A stretch of 64,000 nucleotides of DNA, taken from Candidatus Leptovillus gracilis (GTDB lineage: Bacteria > Chloroflexota > Anaerolineae > Promineifilales > Promineifilaceae). Location: NCBI GenBank assembly GCA_016716065.1, contig JADJXA010000008.1, forward strand, positions 1 through 64,000. Reading direction: 5' to 3'. The notes under the pieces were generated by a model, which made no database searches, had not been told where the DNA came from, and saw only the letters and a list, made by a program, of their open reading frames with translations. The translations under genes and the position numbers were made by a program. Shown here one piece after another: positions 47,074-55,627 of the stretch; within the stretch, counting starts at the first letter, position 1; each line of letters begins with the position of its first letter.

Positions 47074-48247
47074 CTGTCAATCCGATGTTCGCCTGGCGCA
47101 ATCCATCGCCGCGGCCATGCAGCTTCGCCTGCCAGGCACGGCCGGCCGGGTAGGGCGCAAAATGCGCTACATTGACGAAGTAGCGCCGCACTTTCGTGGT
47201 GGAGGCGCTGTCCGTGCGATTCCCTCTACGCTGTTCGAGCAATTGTGGACGGTTGGTGTTGCCACCGCCAGCAATTCGATTCCTGCCTTTGGCGGCGTTC
47301 TTTATGGCGCGGTGGCCTTGCGCCAGGATGTTACCGTGCAGTCTGGCAAAGCCAAAGTTGGCTTCCAGGACAGCCAGGTGGATGTGGCCGACATGACCTT
47401 TGTCCAGGTTGCCAACCGGCTGATATGGAAGCAATATCATCTGGCTTACCAAATCTTGGAAGATTTGTTTAACGAAGCGACTTTACCCGACCTTATCTTG
47501 ATGGATCGGCCGTTGTTGGTCATGCGTGGGTTGCAGGCAGGCGCCCTGGTTGACGAAGAAGTGCGGGAGGAGTGGGAAGACCTTCTAGCGCTGCTCACCC
47601 GTTTTTGGGGGCGGTACGCGGCACACTGCTATCCCGTCAATCCAAAAGGGCCAACGGTGGCTTATATCGGCCAGCGGCACTTTGGCGCGATTTTAACCGC
47701 TATCCAAAAAGAAGGATTACGGGGTTCGGTGGACCCAATAACGCCAGAACTTAGCGAACTTGTCACGAAACAATGGGATGATTTACGCCGGGTAGGCGTT
47801 GATCGCATTTTGCGCGGACTATTGCGTCCGGGAACACGCACTGCCGCTTATCTGTATACCGCTATGGGGCGAGATGCCCTGCGCGCCGCGCCTAAGATGA
47901 TTGGCGAACAAGGGTTGCTAGGGTGGCACATGCAAGTTGGACACCGCACACCTATCTGGCAGGTGGAAGTCTTAGGCCCAGCCGACCATTGGCAATCAGA
48001 AGCGCTCGACCGCATTGCCGCCATGTTAGCCTACCTGACGCTTTATGACAATCCTCAGGCACTCCCTTTACCGCTCTGGCATGCTATGCGCCTGGCTAGC
48101 GTGCCAGAAAAATTACTGCGCGGCTATCGCGCTTCGATGACGCAAATGCTGCGCGACCAAAGTGTGGAACAGGCGTGGCTGGAAGGGGTGGACCAGTTCG
48201 CCGATGAAACAGGGGGTGCGCCGACATGGGACAATTCACTGGAGTGA
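47063..48247 (+). CDS. NurA-like nuclease domain protein
   Basis: A 394-residue protein starting at the ATG at 47063, inside the end of the previous gene. It has a NurA-type layout. ATLPDLILMDRPLLVMRG near residue 140-157 matches the D-G-S-L strand of NurA nucleases (the Asp is kept, the Gly-Ser replaced by Arg-Pro). Then come HFGAILTAIQKEG and a late region WQVEVLGPADHWQSEALDRI with LPLPLWHAMRLASV, like the NurA C-terminal helices. NurA normally works with HerA as a 5'-3' nuclease-motor, and a HerA-like ATPase lies two genes downstream. The assignment is by pattern only, but the HerA neighbour supports it. Confidence 0.6.
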   Translation: MKDDCQSDVRLAQSIAAAMQLRLPGTAGRVGRKMRYIDEVAPHFRGGGAVRAIPSTLFEQLWTVGVATASNSIPAFGGVLYGAVALRQDVTVQSGKAKVGFQDSQVDVADMTFVQVANRLIWKQYHLAYQILEDLFNEATLPDLILMDRPLLVMRGLQAGALVDEEVREEWEDLLALLTRFWGRYAAHCYPVNPKGPTVAYIGQRHFGAILTAIQKEGLRGSVDPITPELSELVTKQWDDLRRVGVDRILRGLLRPGTRTAAYLYTAMGRDALRAAPKMIGEQGLLGWHMQVGHRTPIWQVEVLGPADHWQSEALDRIAAMLAYLTLYDNPQALPLPLWHAMRLASVPEKLLRGYRASMTQMLRDQSVEQAWLEGVDQFADETGGAPTWDNSLE

Positions 48248-48251
48248 CATT

Positions 48252-49082
48252 GTGGCAGATGTTGAACAACGGCCGTTATTTCCTTTGTCCCCGCTTCGCA
48301 CTTTGGGCTGGCTGCCAGCCCAATTGGCGGATGGGGCGCAAACATATTGGACAACGCCAATGGAAATGACCAGCCGATTAGACGCATCCTTTTACGTGAT
48401 CACCCGTCGCCGAGATCGTTTACTGCAACGTCTCGCGTGCCCTTTTCTGCCCCTTTCCGCCTGGGCCGAAGTGAATCCACCGGGGCGTCGTCTGCCCACC
48501 GAACGCGACTTCATTCTGTTCGAGCATTGCGTCTATGGCCAGATTCGTGATGTACCCCATGAAGATTGTTGGGTGATTGGACCGGGGCTGAGTGTAATTT
48601 CACCGCGTAAACTGCCCCAACGCGCCACGTACCTTTCCCGGCCGGGTGACTTGCTACTGCCTCGCGTCTATTCGGCGCTGCACAAATCTGTGTGGGTACA
48701 AGAAACCCCACACCCCTTTGTGGCGTCAGATGCCTTTGCCCTGTTGCAGCCCCATTCACGTGAGCAGGGTTTAACGCTGCTGGCATTACTGCGCCACCAA
48801 ATTTTAGGCGAACAACTATGGGCGCTGGCCTCTGGAACTACAGTGCGCTCAATAGCAGTTAGCAAACTGAATGAACTGCAACTTCCAGCCCTGCCTGATA
48901 AAACCATCGCCCGGCTTGCAAGTGGCATGGAAGCGTTGCTATTAGCCCAAACCAACGTCTATTTCCCAGGCATACTGATACCATTAGCCCGCTATTGGGC
49001 CGAGGTCGGCTACTGGCGCAAACGCTTACACGAATTAACCACGGAAATTCATGCTCTAATTGAGCAAGTGCTCAAAGGATAA
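48252..49082 (+). CDS. Single-domain HsdS-like specificity protein
   Basis: A 276-residue protein starting at a GTG four bases after the previous stop; the frame is open upstream, but an earlier start would overlap. It opens its main domain with EMTSRLDASFYVITRRRD, the same RLDA-FY phrase that begins both halves of the HsdS-like protein at 34405. It then has a target-recognition-like region (YLSRPGDLLLPRVYSALHKS, TVRSIAVSKLNELQLPALPD). Only one recognition domain and a short helical tail are present, so it might act as a dimer or replace one half of the larger subunit. A second DNA reader next to HerA is unusual. Confidence 0.7.
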   Translation: MADVEQRPLFPLSPLRTLGWLPAQLADGAQTYWTTPMEMTSRLDASFYVITRRRDRLLQRLACPFLPLSAWAEVNPPGRRLPTERDFILFEHCVYGQIRDVPHEDCWVIGPGLSVISPRKLPQRATYLSRPGDLLLPRVYSALHKSVWVQETPHPFVASDAFALLQPHSREQGLTLLALLRHQILGEQLWALASGTTVRSIAVSKLNELQLPALPDKTIARLASGMEALLLAQTNVYFPGILIPLARYWAEVGYWRKRLHELTTEIHALIEQVLKG

Positions 49083-49092
49083 CGAAAGCGAA

Positions 49093-50778
49093 ATGGACGT
49101 AGACAATTACTTGGGTAAGTTAATCGGCAACACTGGCCGACCAGATAAGTTGGTGGTGGCTCTGCGGGACAGTTACAGCGCCCGCCGTGGCGAATTTGTG
49201 CGCGTGCGTCATCAAGAAAGACGGAGTGAAGCGACAACCGACGTGTTGGGCCGCATTGTGGAGATTTCGCGCAGTAACATCATGTTTACCGAAGCGATGG
49301 GTGAGGGTATCAGCGAGGTGGAGTTGCTGCCCACAACACGGGTTTCGGGCGAAACTGTCTATGGCCGTATTGAGTTAGTGGGTTATAGAGAACCAACTAC
49401 AGGCGAGATTCGTATACCACGCCGCCCACTCGACCCAGGGGCCAAAGTGTACGGAGTGGATTACGCATTTCTGACGCAGTTTTATAATTTTTCTGAAGAC
49501 ACCAGCATCCACCTGGGGAACCTGGTCGGCTATGAGAAAGGCGACACAATCGTTCCCATTTATCTAGACGCCAACACCCTGGCGACAGAACACCTGGCAG
49601 TTCTGGCGATGACCGGTTCCGGCAAGTCCTACACTGTCGGGCGAATTATTGAACGGTTAGTAGCACAGTTGAACGGCTCCGTCGTAGTATTTGATCCGCA
49701 TGGCGAATACGGCCGTGCTTTGTTAGGCGGACAGCTAAACTTCAACTCGGCGGTTGATCAGATAGAAGATGAGCAAGACCGGGCTAAACTGCTGGAAATA
49801 CAGGCGCAGTTGCGCCTTTTGCAGGGACAAGGGGCCGGTATCATACCCTACACTCCCCAAGAGGCGTCATTTAACATCAAATATGCGGGCACCAATCGGC
49901 AATTAGCGCTTCAGTTTGATCAATTTGAAATGGATGATTTGACCGGCATCCTGCCCGGTCTGACCGAACCGCAGCAGCGCGTCTTAGACGTGGCGATCCG
50001 TTACTGGAAAGAGACGACGGATGAACCGCGCGACATTCAACATCTCTTGCGACTATTGACCGATGATCTGGATGTTTTGCGGGAATGGGGCGAGTTATCG
50101 GAAGCAGAGTCGCGGGCTTTACGCGGCGTGAGCGCGGCTGTGGCCGCGATTCGTCTGCGCCGGGTCATCAATGAGGCGCGTAGTTTTTACACAACGGCCG
50201 TTGGACAACCCACCGACGTTCACGAAATGGTTGGTGACCCGGATGACCGGCACGGCCGTTTAATCATTGTTGATTTACAGGGTTTGTCAGACAGCGCCCG
50301 GCAGATTGTGGTAGCGCTGCTCTCCAGCGAGATTTTGCGGGCAGCCTCCCACAAATCACATCCTATTCGCCCCGTTTTTGTGGTATACGAAGAGGGGCAT
50401 AACTTCGCCCCGGCCGGCGAAGTGTCTATTTCTAAAAACATTATCAAACGAATTGCCGCCGAAGGGCGAAAATTCGGCGTCGGGTTCGCTATTGTCAGCC
50501 AGCGTCCCAGCAAACTGGACGCTGACGTAACCAGCCAATGCAATACGATTGTGGCCATGCGAATCAAAAACCCAGATGACCAGCGTTTTATCCAACGCAC
50601 ATCCGATTATTTTTCGGCCGCCGATTTGGCCGAACTACCTTCTCTGTCTACTGGTGAAGCGTTAGTAACCGGGCGGGCTATTGTCGCGCCGTTAATTGTG
50701 AAGGTTGGCAGCAAGGCGCTGGCGCATGGTGGCGTGTCGCCAAATGTGGTCGCCAAATGGGGTCGCCTGGAAAAGTAA
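49093..50778 (+). CDS. HerA-like DNA-translocating ATPase
   Basis: A 561-residue protein starting at the ATG at 49093. The first 150 residues form a HAS-barrel-like domain (GEFVRVRHQERR, EISRSNIMFTEAMGEG). Walker A is MTGSGKSYTVGRIIERL near 173 and is followed by VVVFDPHGEYGRAL, the hallmark of HerA/FtsK motors. Walker B lies near 390 (LIIVDLQGLS), and VVYEEGHNFAP near 431 with the sensor region FAIVSQRPSKLD completes the pattern. HerA hexamers pump DNA and team up with nucleases (NurA, Sir2, DUF4297) in defence. Here a NurA-like gene and a PD-(D/E)XK-like gene lie on either side. The next gene starts after one base. Confidence 0.92.
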   Translation: MDVDNYLGKLIGNTGRPDKLVVALRDSYSARRGEFVRVRHQERRSEATTDVLGRIVEISRSNIMFTEAMGEGISEVELLPTTRVSGETVYGRIELVGYREPTTGEIRIPRRPLDPGAKVYGVDYAFLTQFYNFSEDTSIHLGNLVGYEKGDTIVPIYLDANTLATEHLAVLAMTGSGKSYTVGRIIERLVAQLNGSVVVFDPHGEYGRALLGGQLNFNSAVDQIEDEQDRAKLLEIQAQLRLLQGQGAGIIPYTPQEASFNIKYAGTNRQLALQFDQFEMDDLTGILPGLTEPQQRVLDVAIRYWKETTDEPRDIQHLLRLLTDDLDVLREWGELSEAESRALRGVSAAVAAIRLRRVINEARSFYTTAVGQPTDVHEMVGDPDDRHGRLIIVDLQGLSDSARQIVVALLSSEILRAASHKSHPIRPVFVVYEEGHNFAPAGEVSISKNIIKRIAAEGRKFGVGFAIVSQRPSKLDADVTSQCNTIVAMRIKNPDDQRFIQRTSDYFSAADLAELPSLSTGEALVTGRAIVAPLIVKVGSKALAHGGVSPNVVAKWGRLEK

Positions 50779-50779
50779 T

Positions 50780-51358
50780 ATGAGTCTGATGGATGCATTG
50801 CAGGAAGAGTGGCGCACACGCGCAATTATGCAGCAGCAGTTCCCGATGCTGACAACTTCCGGAATTTCTGACAGTGATGTGACCATTCATTCCCATTTTC
50901 TTTCCTATCTAGCCGCTCTATCCCAACCATTAGGCTATAGCGGTGTGGTGGAGTGTCCGCTAATATCGTTAGGAGATAAAACTTGGGCACAATTAGGGGA
51001 TGTCCGGCCCGATATGGTCTGGTTCGATAAGGGAAGAAATCTGCCGGTCGCGGCGTTTGAATTCGAACGTTTTGAAACGCAGCGCGAAGCCAAACTGCGC
51101 GAAAAGGTAGAAAACCTGGTCATTGCTTATTGGCAAAGCCAACAACGGCTGACGGCTGCCGTTCTGATTTATTGGGCACGCAGCGGCGTGTCCTCAAAAA
51201 TGATACGGGAGACTACTTTTGGGTATCGCACCGACTTTGTACGAAGTGGGGTGCGGGTAACGGCCGTTTCCTGCCCTCTGTATATCTTTAAATGCACCTG
51301 GCGTTCTGTCGCCGGGGGATTGGTCGTCAGCGACATTTTGCTGGTACAGTCACCATAA
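50780..51358 (+). CDS. Small PD-(D/E)XK-like protein
   Basis: A 192-residue protein starting at the ATG at 50780. The pattern IHSHFLSYLAALSQPLG, then LGDVRPDMVWFDKGRN (Asp near residue 77) and VAAFEFERFE (Glu near 93), followed by helices and a late strand (AAVLIYWA), resembles a PD-(D/E)XK nuclease in which Glu stands for the usual Lys-containing strand (E-x-E). The assignment is tentative. It sits directly behind the HerA-like gene, and its TAA overlaps the ATG of the kinase gene, so it is translationally linked with both. It may be a nuclease subunit or an inactive, target-binding relative. Confidence 0.5.
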   Translation: MSLMDALQEEWRTRAIMQQQFPMLTTSGISDSDVTIHSHFLSYLAALSQPLGYSGVVECPLISLGDKTWAQLGDVRPDMVWFDKGRNLPVAAFEFERFETQREAKLREKVENLVIAYWQSQQRLTAAVLIYWARSGVSSKMIRETTFGYRTDFVRSGVRVTAVSCPLYIFKCTWRSVAGGLVVSDILLVQSP

Positions 51359-52920
51359 TGCCTTTACTTTCTCTGTTCGCCCACCCCCACGAGATGTTGG
51401 GGACACAGTTTGAATTGCTGGAGCCTCTTGGTCAAGGGTCGTTTGGTTACGTCTGGAAAGCACGCCGCCTGTCTGATAATCGAGAAGTGGCCTTGAAAAT
51501 ACCACGTGACCAGGAGTTAGGGGAAGAGGCGCTAAAGCGCGAACCAGAGATTATGCGGGCTTTTGATCATCCGCACATCGTACAGGTGTATGGGTATCAT
51601 ACCATCGGCTCCCTGTTTGTGATTGAGATGGAATATGTACCCGGCCATAACCTGGCCGATATGCTCGAAGGTGTTAACCGGGATAAACCGCTCTCTTACC
51701 AGCGTATCTTGCAGTGGGCACAGCAGATTTTATTGGGGCTAGAAGCTATCCATGCCGCCAACGTCATTCATGGTGATATCAAACCTCTGAATGTATTGAT
51801 CAACGTGGAAGGGAACGCTAAGTTAGTGGATTTCGGCACCAGCCGCCGCCTTGAAGATGTCTGGGTATGGACAAAACGGCAGGGAACCGAGGCATATTGG
51901 GCGCCAGAAGTAGCCTTTGAAGAAAAGCGCAGTCTGGTCAGCGATATTTACTCAGTGGGCATTATGTTGTATGAGATGGTGACAGGTGAGCTGCCTTATC
52001 ACTCCCCATTCCAGCTTGTTTCTGGTCAGGAGATCAGGAGACCTGGTGAAGTAAACGACCAGGTTCCACGTCCGCTTGAAGCTATCATCATGCGGGCCAT
52101 CGCTCGTTCGCCTCAAGACCGTTACCCAGACTGCAGCGCTATGTTGGCCGACATAACCGCTTTATTGACGCAGGTGGAGCAGGGCGAAATCGCGGCCTTG
52201 CCAGAGCGGATACGCCCCACCCGGCTCCCTTATCGCCCAGATTCGTCATCACCTCTGTATTACCTGGAACAAGCCAAGTCTTTCCTGGCAGAGGATGATC
52301 TACAGCAAGCGTTACAGGCAGCGGAAACGGCCGTTTCCCGCAGCGGCCAACATCCCAACTACCTTCGTCTATTAGGCGGCATTTATCTTCGTATGGGTTA
52401 TGTCAGCAAAGCGTTGGCGACTTATGAGCAGGTCTTAACTGTCTATGATCAGGATTATCCGGTAACTGAAGGACAACTTGCTGATCTATTAGAACGTCTG
52501 GGCCGCTTGTATATCAGAACCAGTCGCTATGGTCATGCCATAACCACATATGAGCGGCTGTTGAAAATAACAAACCGCCCCGTCTATATCAAGTTCCAAC
52601 TCGCTGTGGCACATGGCCTGGATGCCGATTATCGGCAGGCAATCAGGTTGTTGGAAGAGGTGAGAGAGGAGAGGCCGGGAATGGCCGTTGTCTTCAGCAA
52701 ACTGGGCTGGGCCTATCGTTTGGAAGGGCATATGCGTCAGGCTTTATCTTATTACAATCAAGCCCTTACGCTGGATGCGGCCGACCTTTTAAGTTTGTAT
52801 GAGTTGGGCCAATATCATTGGGTAACAGGCGATCATACGCGAGCCCAAAGCTATTTTGCAAGAATCAAGCAGCATGATTGGTCTGGACAGTACACGAAAA
52901 GATTGCAACCATTTTGCTAG
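51358..52920 (+). CDS. Ser/Thr protein kinase with TPR tail
   Basis: A 520-residue eukaryotic-type kinase. The glycine loop PLGQGSFGYVW is at about 22-32, the catalytic Lys in VALKIP near 47, the catalytic loop HGDIKPLNVLIN near 138, the magnesium motif VDFGTS near 157, and the APE-like segment GTEAYWAPEVAFEE further on. All key residues are present, so it should be active. From about residue 300 there are TPR repeats (YYLEQAKSFLAEDDLQQALQ, YVSKALATYEQVLTVY, HMRQALSYYNQALTLDAADL). No membrane segment. Its start overlaps the previous stop by one base. Kinases occur in several defence systems as signal transducers; here it could report phage sensing to the downstream genes. Confidence 0.93.
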   Translation: MPLLSLFAHPHEMLGTQFELLEPLGQGSFGYVWKARRLSDNREVALKIPRDQELGEEALKREPEIMRAFDHPHIVQVYGYHTIGSLFVIEMEYVPGHNLADMLEGVNRDKPLSYQRILQWAQQILLGLEAIHAANVIHGDIKPLNVLINVEGNAKLVDFGTSRRLEDVWVWTKRQGTEAYWAPEVAFEEKRSLVSDIYSVGIMLYEMVTGELPYHSPFQLVSGQEIRRPGEVNDQVPRPLEAIIMRAIARSPQDRYPDCSAMLADITALLTQVEQGEIAALPERIRPTRLPYRPDSSSPLYYLEQAKSFLAEDDLQQALQAAETAVSRSGQHPNYLRLLGGIYLRMGYVSKALATYEQVLTVYDQDYPVTEGQLADLLERLGRLYIRTSRYGHAITTYERLLKITNRPVYIKFQLAVAHGLDADYRQAIRLLEEVREERPGMAVVFSKLGWAYRLEGHMRQALSYYNQALTLDAADLLSLYELGQYHWVTGDHTRAQSYFARIKQHDWSGQYTKRLQPFC

Positions 52921-52952
52921 AGATTATTGCGTAGAAATAGGAGTTCCATCCA

Positions 52953-55424
52953 ATGCGTCATCAGATCATCAATAATTCCCTACGTTTTTTTCTTTTGGCC
53001 TCTCTTTTTCTCTTGACAAGCGTGATCACCAATTCTACTCAGGCTCAAGAAAGGCTTGTAGTCTTCCAAGAAGAAGGTGAGTTACTACTTCAAGGCACAC
53101 CTGGCAGCTCAGTAGTTGCGCCGGTGACAATTATTTCTGGTGAAACGGCCGTTACCAATATCACTTTCACCCTTGATGTCCTCATAAACCGCGATCAATC
53201 TAATGAAGCTATAAGCGGTACGGTGGCTACTTTTACTCCCAATAACTTCAATATAGCCCCTCATACAACCCGAACTGTCCTTTTATCTATTCCGGTAGTG
53301 CCAGATAAGACAGGAACTTACCGGGGTGAGTTGCGGGTGCAATCCGATGAAGGGGAAATGCTCAGCCGGGTAGTAACACTAAATATAGCCTATGCAGGTT
53401 TGGAAATAACACCGTCAACAGCACAAATCATGATTAGTGGCAGTGTCAGCAATTTACAGCATGCCATATGGTTAGCCTCACCCTTTGGTGACGCGAAAGA
53501 GATCAAGTTGGTTGCCGGACAATTGCGCAATACAAGTAATCAGGAGGTAATTCAGCCAACTCAGGTTTCCTTAAAAGAAGCGAGCGTTGACTTGCGTCGA
53601 GGCGACAGACGTCTGGTGACAATATCTATAACGGGAGAGAATATTTTACCTGGAACCTACACAGGGCAGATATATTTCGTTCAGAAAAATCAGCTTGTTG
53701 ATGAAGCCCTCAAGTTAGACTTAACCGTAACTGTCTTTGGAGCGCCATCAGTGACGCTTCCCCAAGGAGGAACTGTCATTGCACACTTAATACGACCCAA
53801 AGGAGGCCCCAACGAATTCTTTGCTCGCTGGCTCATGCCAGCAGATTATCGCCAGGATGGTTTAACCTTACAAATACAAAATGACGGATTAGATGCGGTT
53901 CGCTTAACATCTGTGCAAACAGCTATTATGCGCTATGGCTCCGTTAACGCCACCGGAGTGCCTGATATATTGAACGTCACCACGCCCACAATGACAGTAC
54001 CGGCCGGAGAAACAGCCGTGGTGCGACTACAAACGCCTCAGATGGATGTCTTGCCGGGAGCGTACAAAGGCGCAATAACCATGCTGCTCACCGATGTGAG
54101 CGGATCACAACGGTCGCAGATTAAGCAAATGGTTCAGGTTGATTTAAGCGTTCGGAATGGCCCGGCTTTAGCGCTGTTTCTTATATTATTAGGGATAATC
54201 TTTGGCCGTATCGTTAATGTGGCAAACAGCGACCAAGTCAGGTTGCTTGGCGAATATTACAGGCTCGAAAATCAAGTCCGCAAGGTTAAAGCAAACATTC
54301 CAGAAGAGTATTACCCTGACTTAGAACGGATAAGAGAAGATGGGAAGATGATTCGCGACGCCATTTACACTGGCAAGAGCGACATGCTGGCGGAACGGTT
54401 GAAGAATTGGGAAAAGAAACCGGATAAACTAAGGCTTTACATAGCAAACTATCCGCTGTTGGAGAAGACCTTTCAGGAAGACAATCTTTCTGATGAAGAT
54501 GTTCAGATCCTTGAAAGATATGCAAAGGATATTCGCCAGCGTATACATGATGACGAGACCCTGAATGTAAAAACAGATTTATCAAGATTAATCAAAGTAG
54601 CAGCGCCGCTTAGACGGCTAAGACAGCTAGAAGAGGAAATTACTGCGGCAAATTTCGCAAAAAAAGAGATTGACTTCTTCATGCAACACCTGGGAACGGC
54701 TCGATTGGCGCTGTTGAATGGTGAAGAGAACACAGCCAACAACATTCATAACAATCTGGCCAAAGCCCTAAATATCTTCCCGGATATCGTACGGATCGAA
54801 AAAGAAGCCAAAGAAGTTTTCTCTGGAAAGCCGCGCGAACTCCTAAAACTCGAAAGAGAATTGAATATAGCTCACCGTGAAGTAACACAATTCCAATTTG
54901 AGCAAGCGCTCCAGCGTCTGTTTGACATACGCGAGAAGTTGGTCGAGGAATTGGAACCTCAAAATGACATTCAGCCGATGGGTGATTTCGACGTCTTAGA
55001 AGAGAATGACAGAGCCTCTATCAGGTTGTCGTTAGATGGTGTAGCAGAACGGCTTGCTCTTATGAGAACCGCGCCAACCCCTGTATTTGTTGACGAACAG
55101 ATTCTCCTTGAGCAACCATCTGAATTAAAGGAAGAGACGAGATGGCGTCGTTTTGTAGCTCGTATCAAATTGAGGTTGTTGGGTTTGGTGACAAACTTTC
55201 GCCCTGAGTTGGGTTTACGTTTAGGACGGCCGCTTGTCTGGATTATAACAGTCACCCTGTTAGTTCTGACAGGTTTCCAAACGCTCTATGTAGCCCAAGG
55301 GATTACGTTTGGCGCAAACCCGATGACAGATTATCTGGTTCTATTTCTGTGGGGTGTGACCAGTGATGTCAGCGGAGCTACTGTCAGTTCTCTGGCCGAT
55401 AAATGGTTGACAAAGAAAAACTAA
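52953..55424 (+). CDS. Secreted/membrane protein with Ig-like repeats and coiled coil
   Basis: An 823-residue protein with a clear signal peptide (FFLLASLFLLTSVITNSTQA). About 370 residues of Ig-like beta-sandwich sequence follow (VVAPVTIISGETAVTNITF; GTYRGELRVQSDEGEML; GTYTGQIYFVQ). A membrane helix lies near residues 406-420 (ALALFLILLGIIFG), then a long charged coiled-coil region, and finally two hydrophobic segments near the end (VWIITVTLLVLTGFQTLYV; YLVLFLWGVTSDVSG). It starts 32 bases after the kinase with AGGAG upstream, so it probably belongs to the same transcript. It could be a membrane anchor or effector of the system; no catalytic domain is recognised. Confidence 0.8.
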   Translation: MRHQIINNSLRFFLLASLFLLTSVITNSTQAQERLVVFQEEGELLLQGTPGSSVVAPVTIISGETAVTNITFTLDVLINRDQSNEAISGTVATFTPNNFNIAPHTTRTVLLSIPVVPDKTGTYRGELRVQSDEGEMLSRVVTLNIAYAGLEITPSTAQIMISGSVSNLQHAIWLASPFGDAKEIKLVAGQLRNTSNQEVIQPTQVSLKEASVDLRRGDRRLVTISITGENILPGTYTGQIYFVQKNQLVDEALKLDLTVTVFGAPSVTLPQGGTVIAHLIRPKGGPNEFFARWLMPADYRQDGLTLQIQNDGLDAVRLTSVQTAIMRYGSVNATGVPDILNVTTPTMTVPAGETAVVRLQTPQMDVLPGAYKGAITMLLTDVSGSQRSQIKQMVQVDLSVRNGPALALFLILLGIIFGRIVNVANSDQVRLLGEYYRLENQVRKVKANIPEEYYPDLERIREDGKMIRDAIYTGKSDMLAERLKNWEKKPDKLRLYIANYPLLEKTFQEDNLSDEDVQILERYAKDIRQRIHDDETLNVKTDLSRLIKVAAPLRRLRQLEEEITAANFAKKEIDFFMQHLGTARLALLNGEENTANNIHNNLAKALNIFPDIVRIEKEAKEVFSGKPRELLKLERELNIAHREVTQFQFEQALQRLFDIREKLVEELEPQNDIQPMGDFDVLEENDRASIRLSLDGVAERLALMRTAPTPVFVDEQILLEQPSELKEETRWRRFVARIKLRLLGLVTNFRPELGLRLGRPLVWIITVTLLVLTGFQTLYVAQGITFGANPMTDYLVLFLWGVTSDVSGATVSSLADKWLTKKN

Positions 55425-55627
55425 CGGTCAACAAAGGCTGGTTTACTGAAATGTTATGTTAATAAAAATCAAAGAATGAGGTAGTACGACGAAATGTATT
55501 TGCCAGTTTGCCAGGATGTGTCATTACCTGACAAAAATCTGACCAATAGCAGTCATGCAAAAAGGGTTGACTGACTTGTATACTGATGCCAGAAGCAGAA
55601 CATAGTTTCTACGAAAGAGGTGATGCA
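55425..55627. other. AT-rich spacer before the caspase gene
   Basis: About 200 bp without a gene. It ends in a strong ribosome binding site (AAAGAGGTG at 55613-55621) that serves the ATG at 55628. No terminator or promoter is clear enough to claim. Confidence 0.5.
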
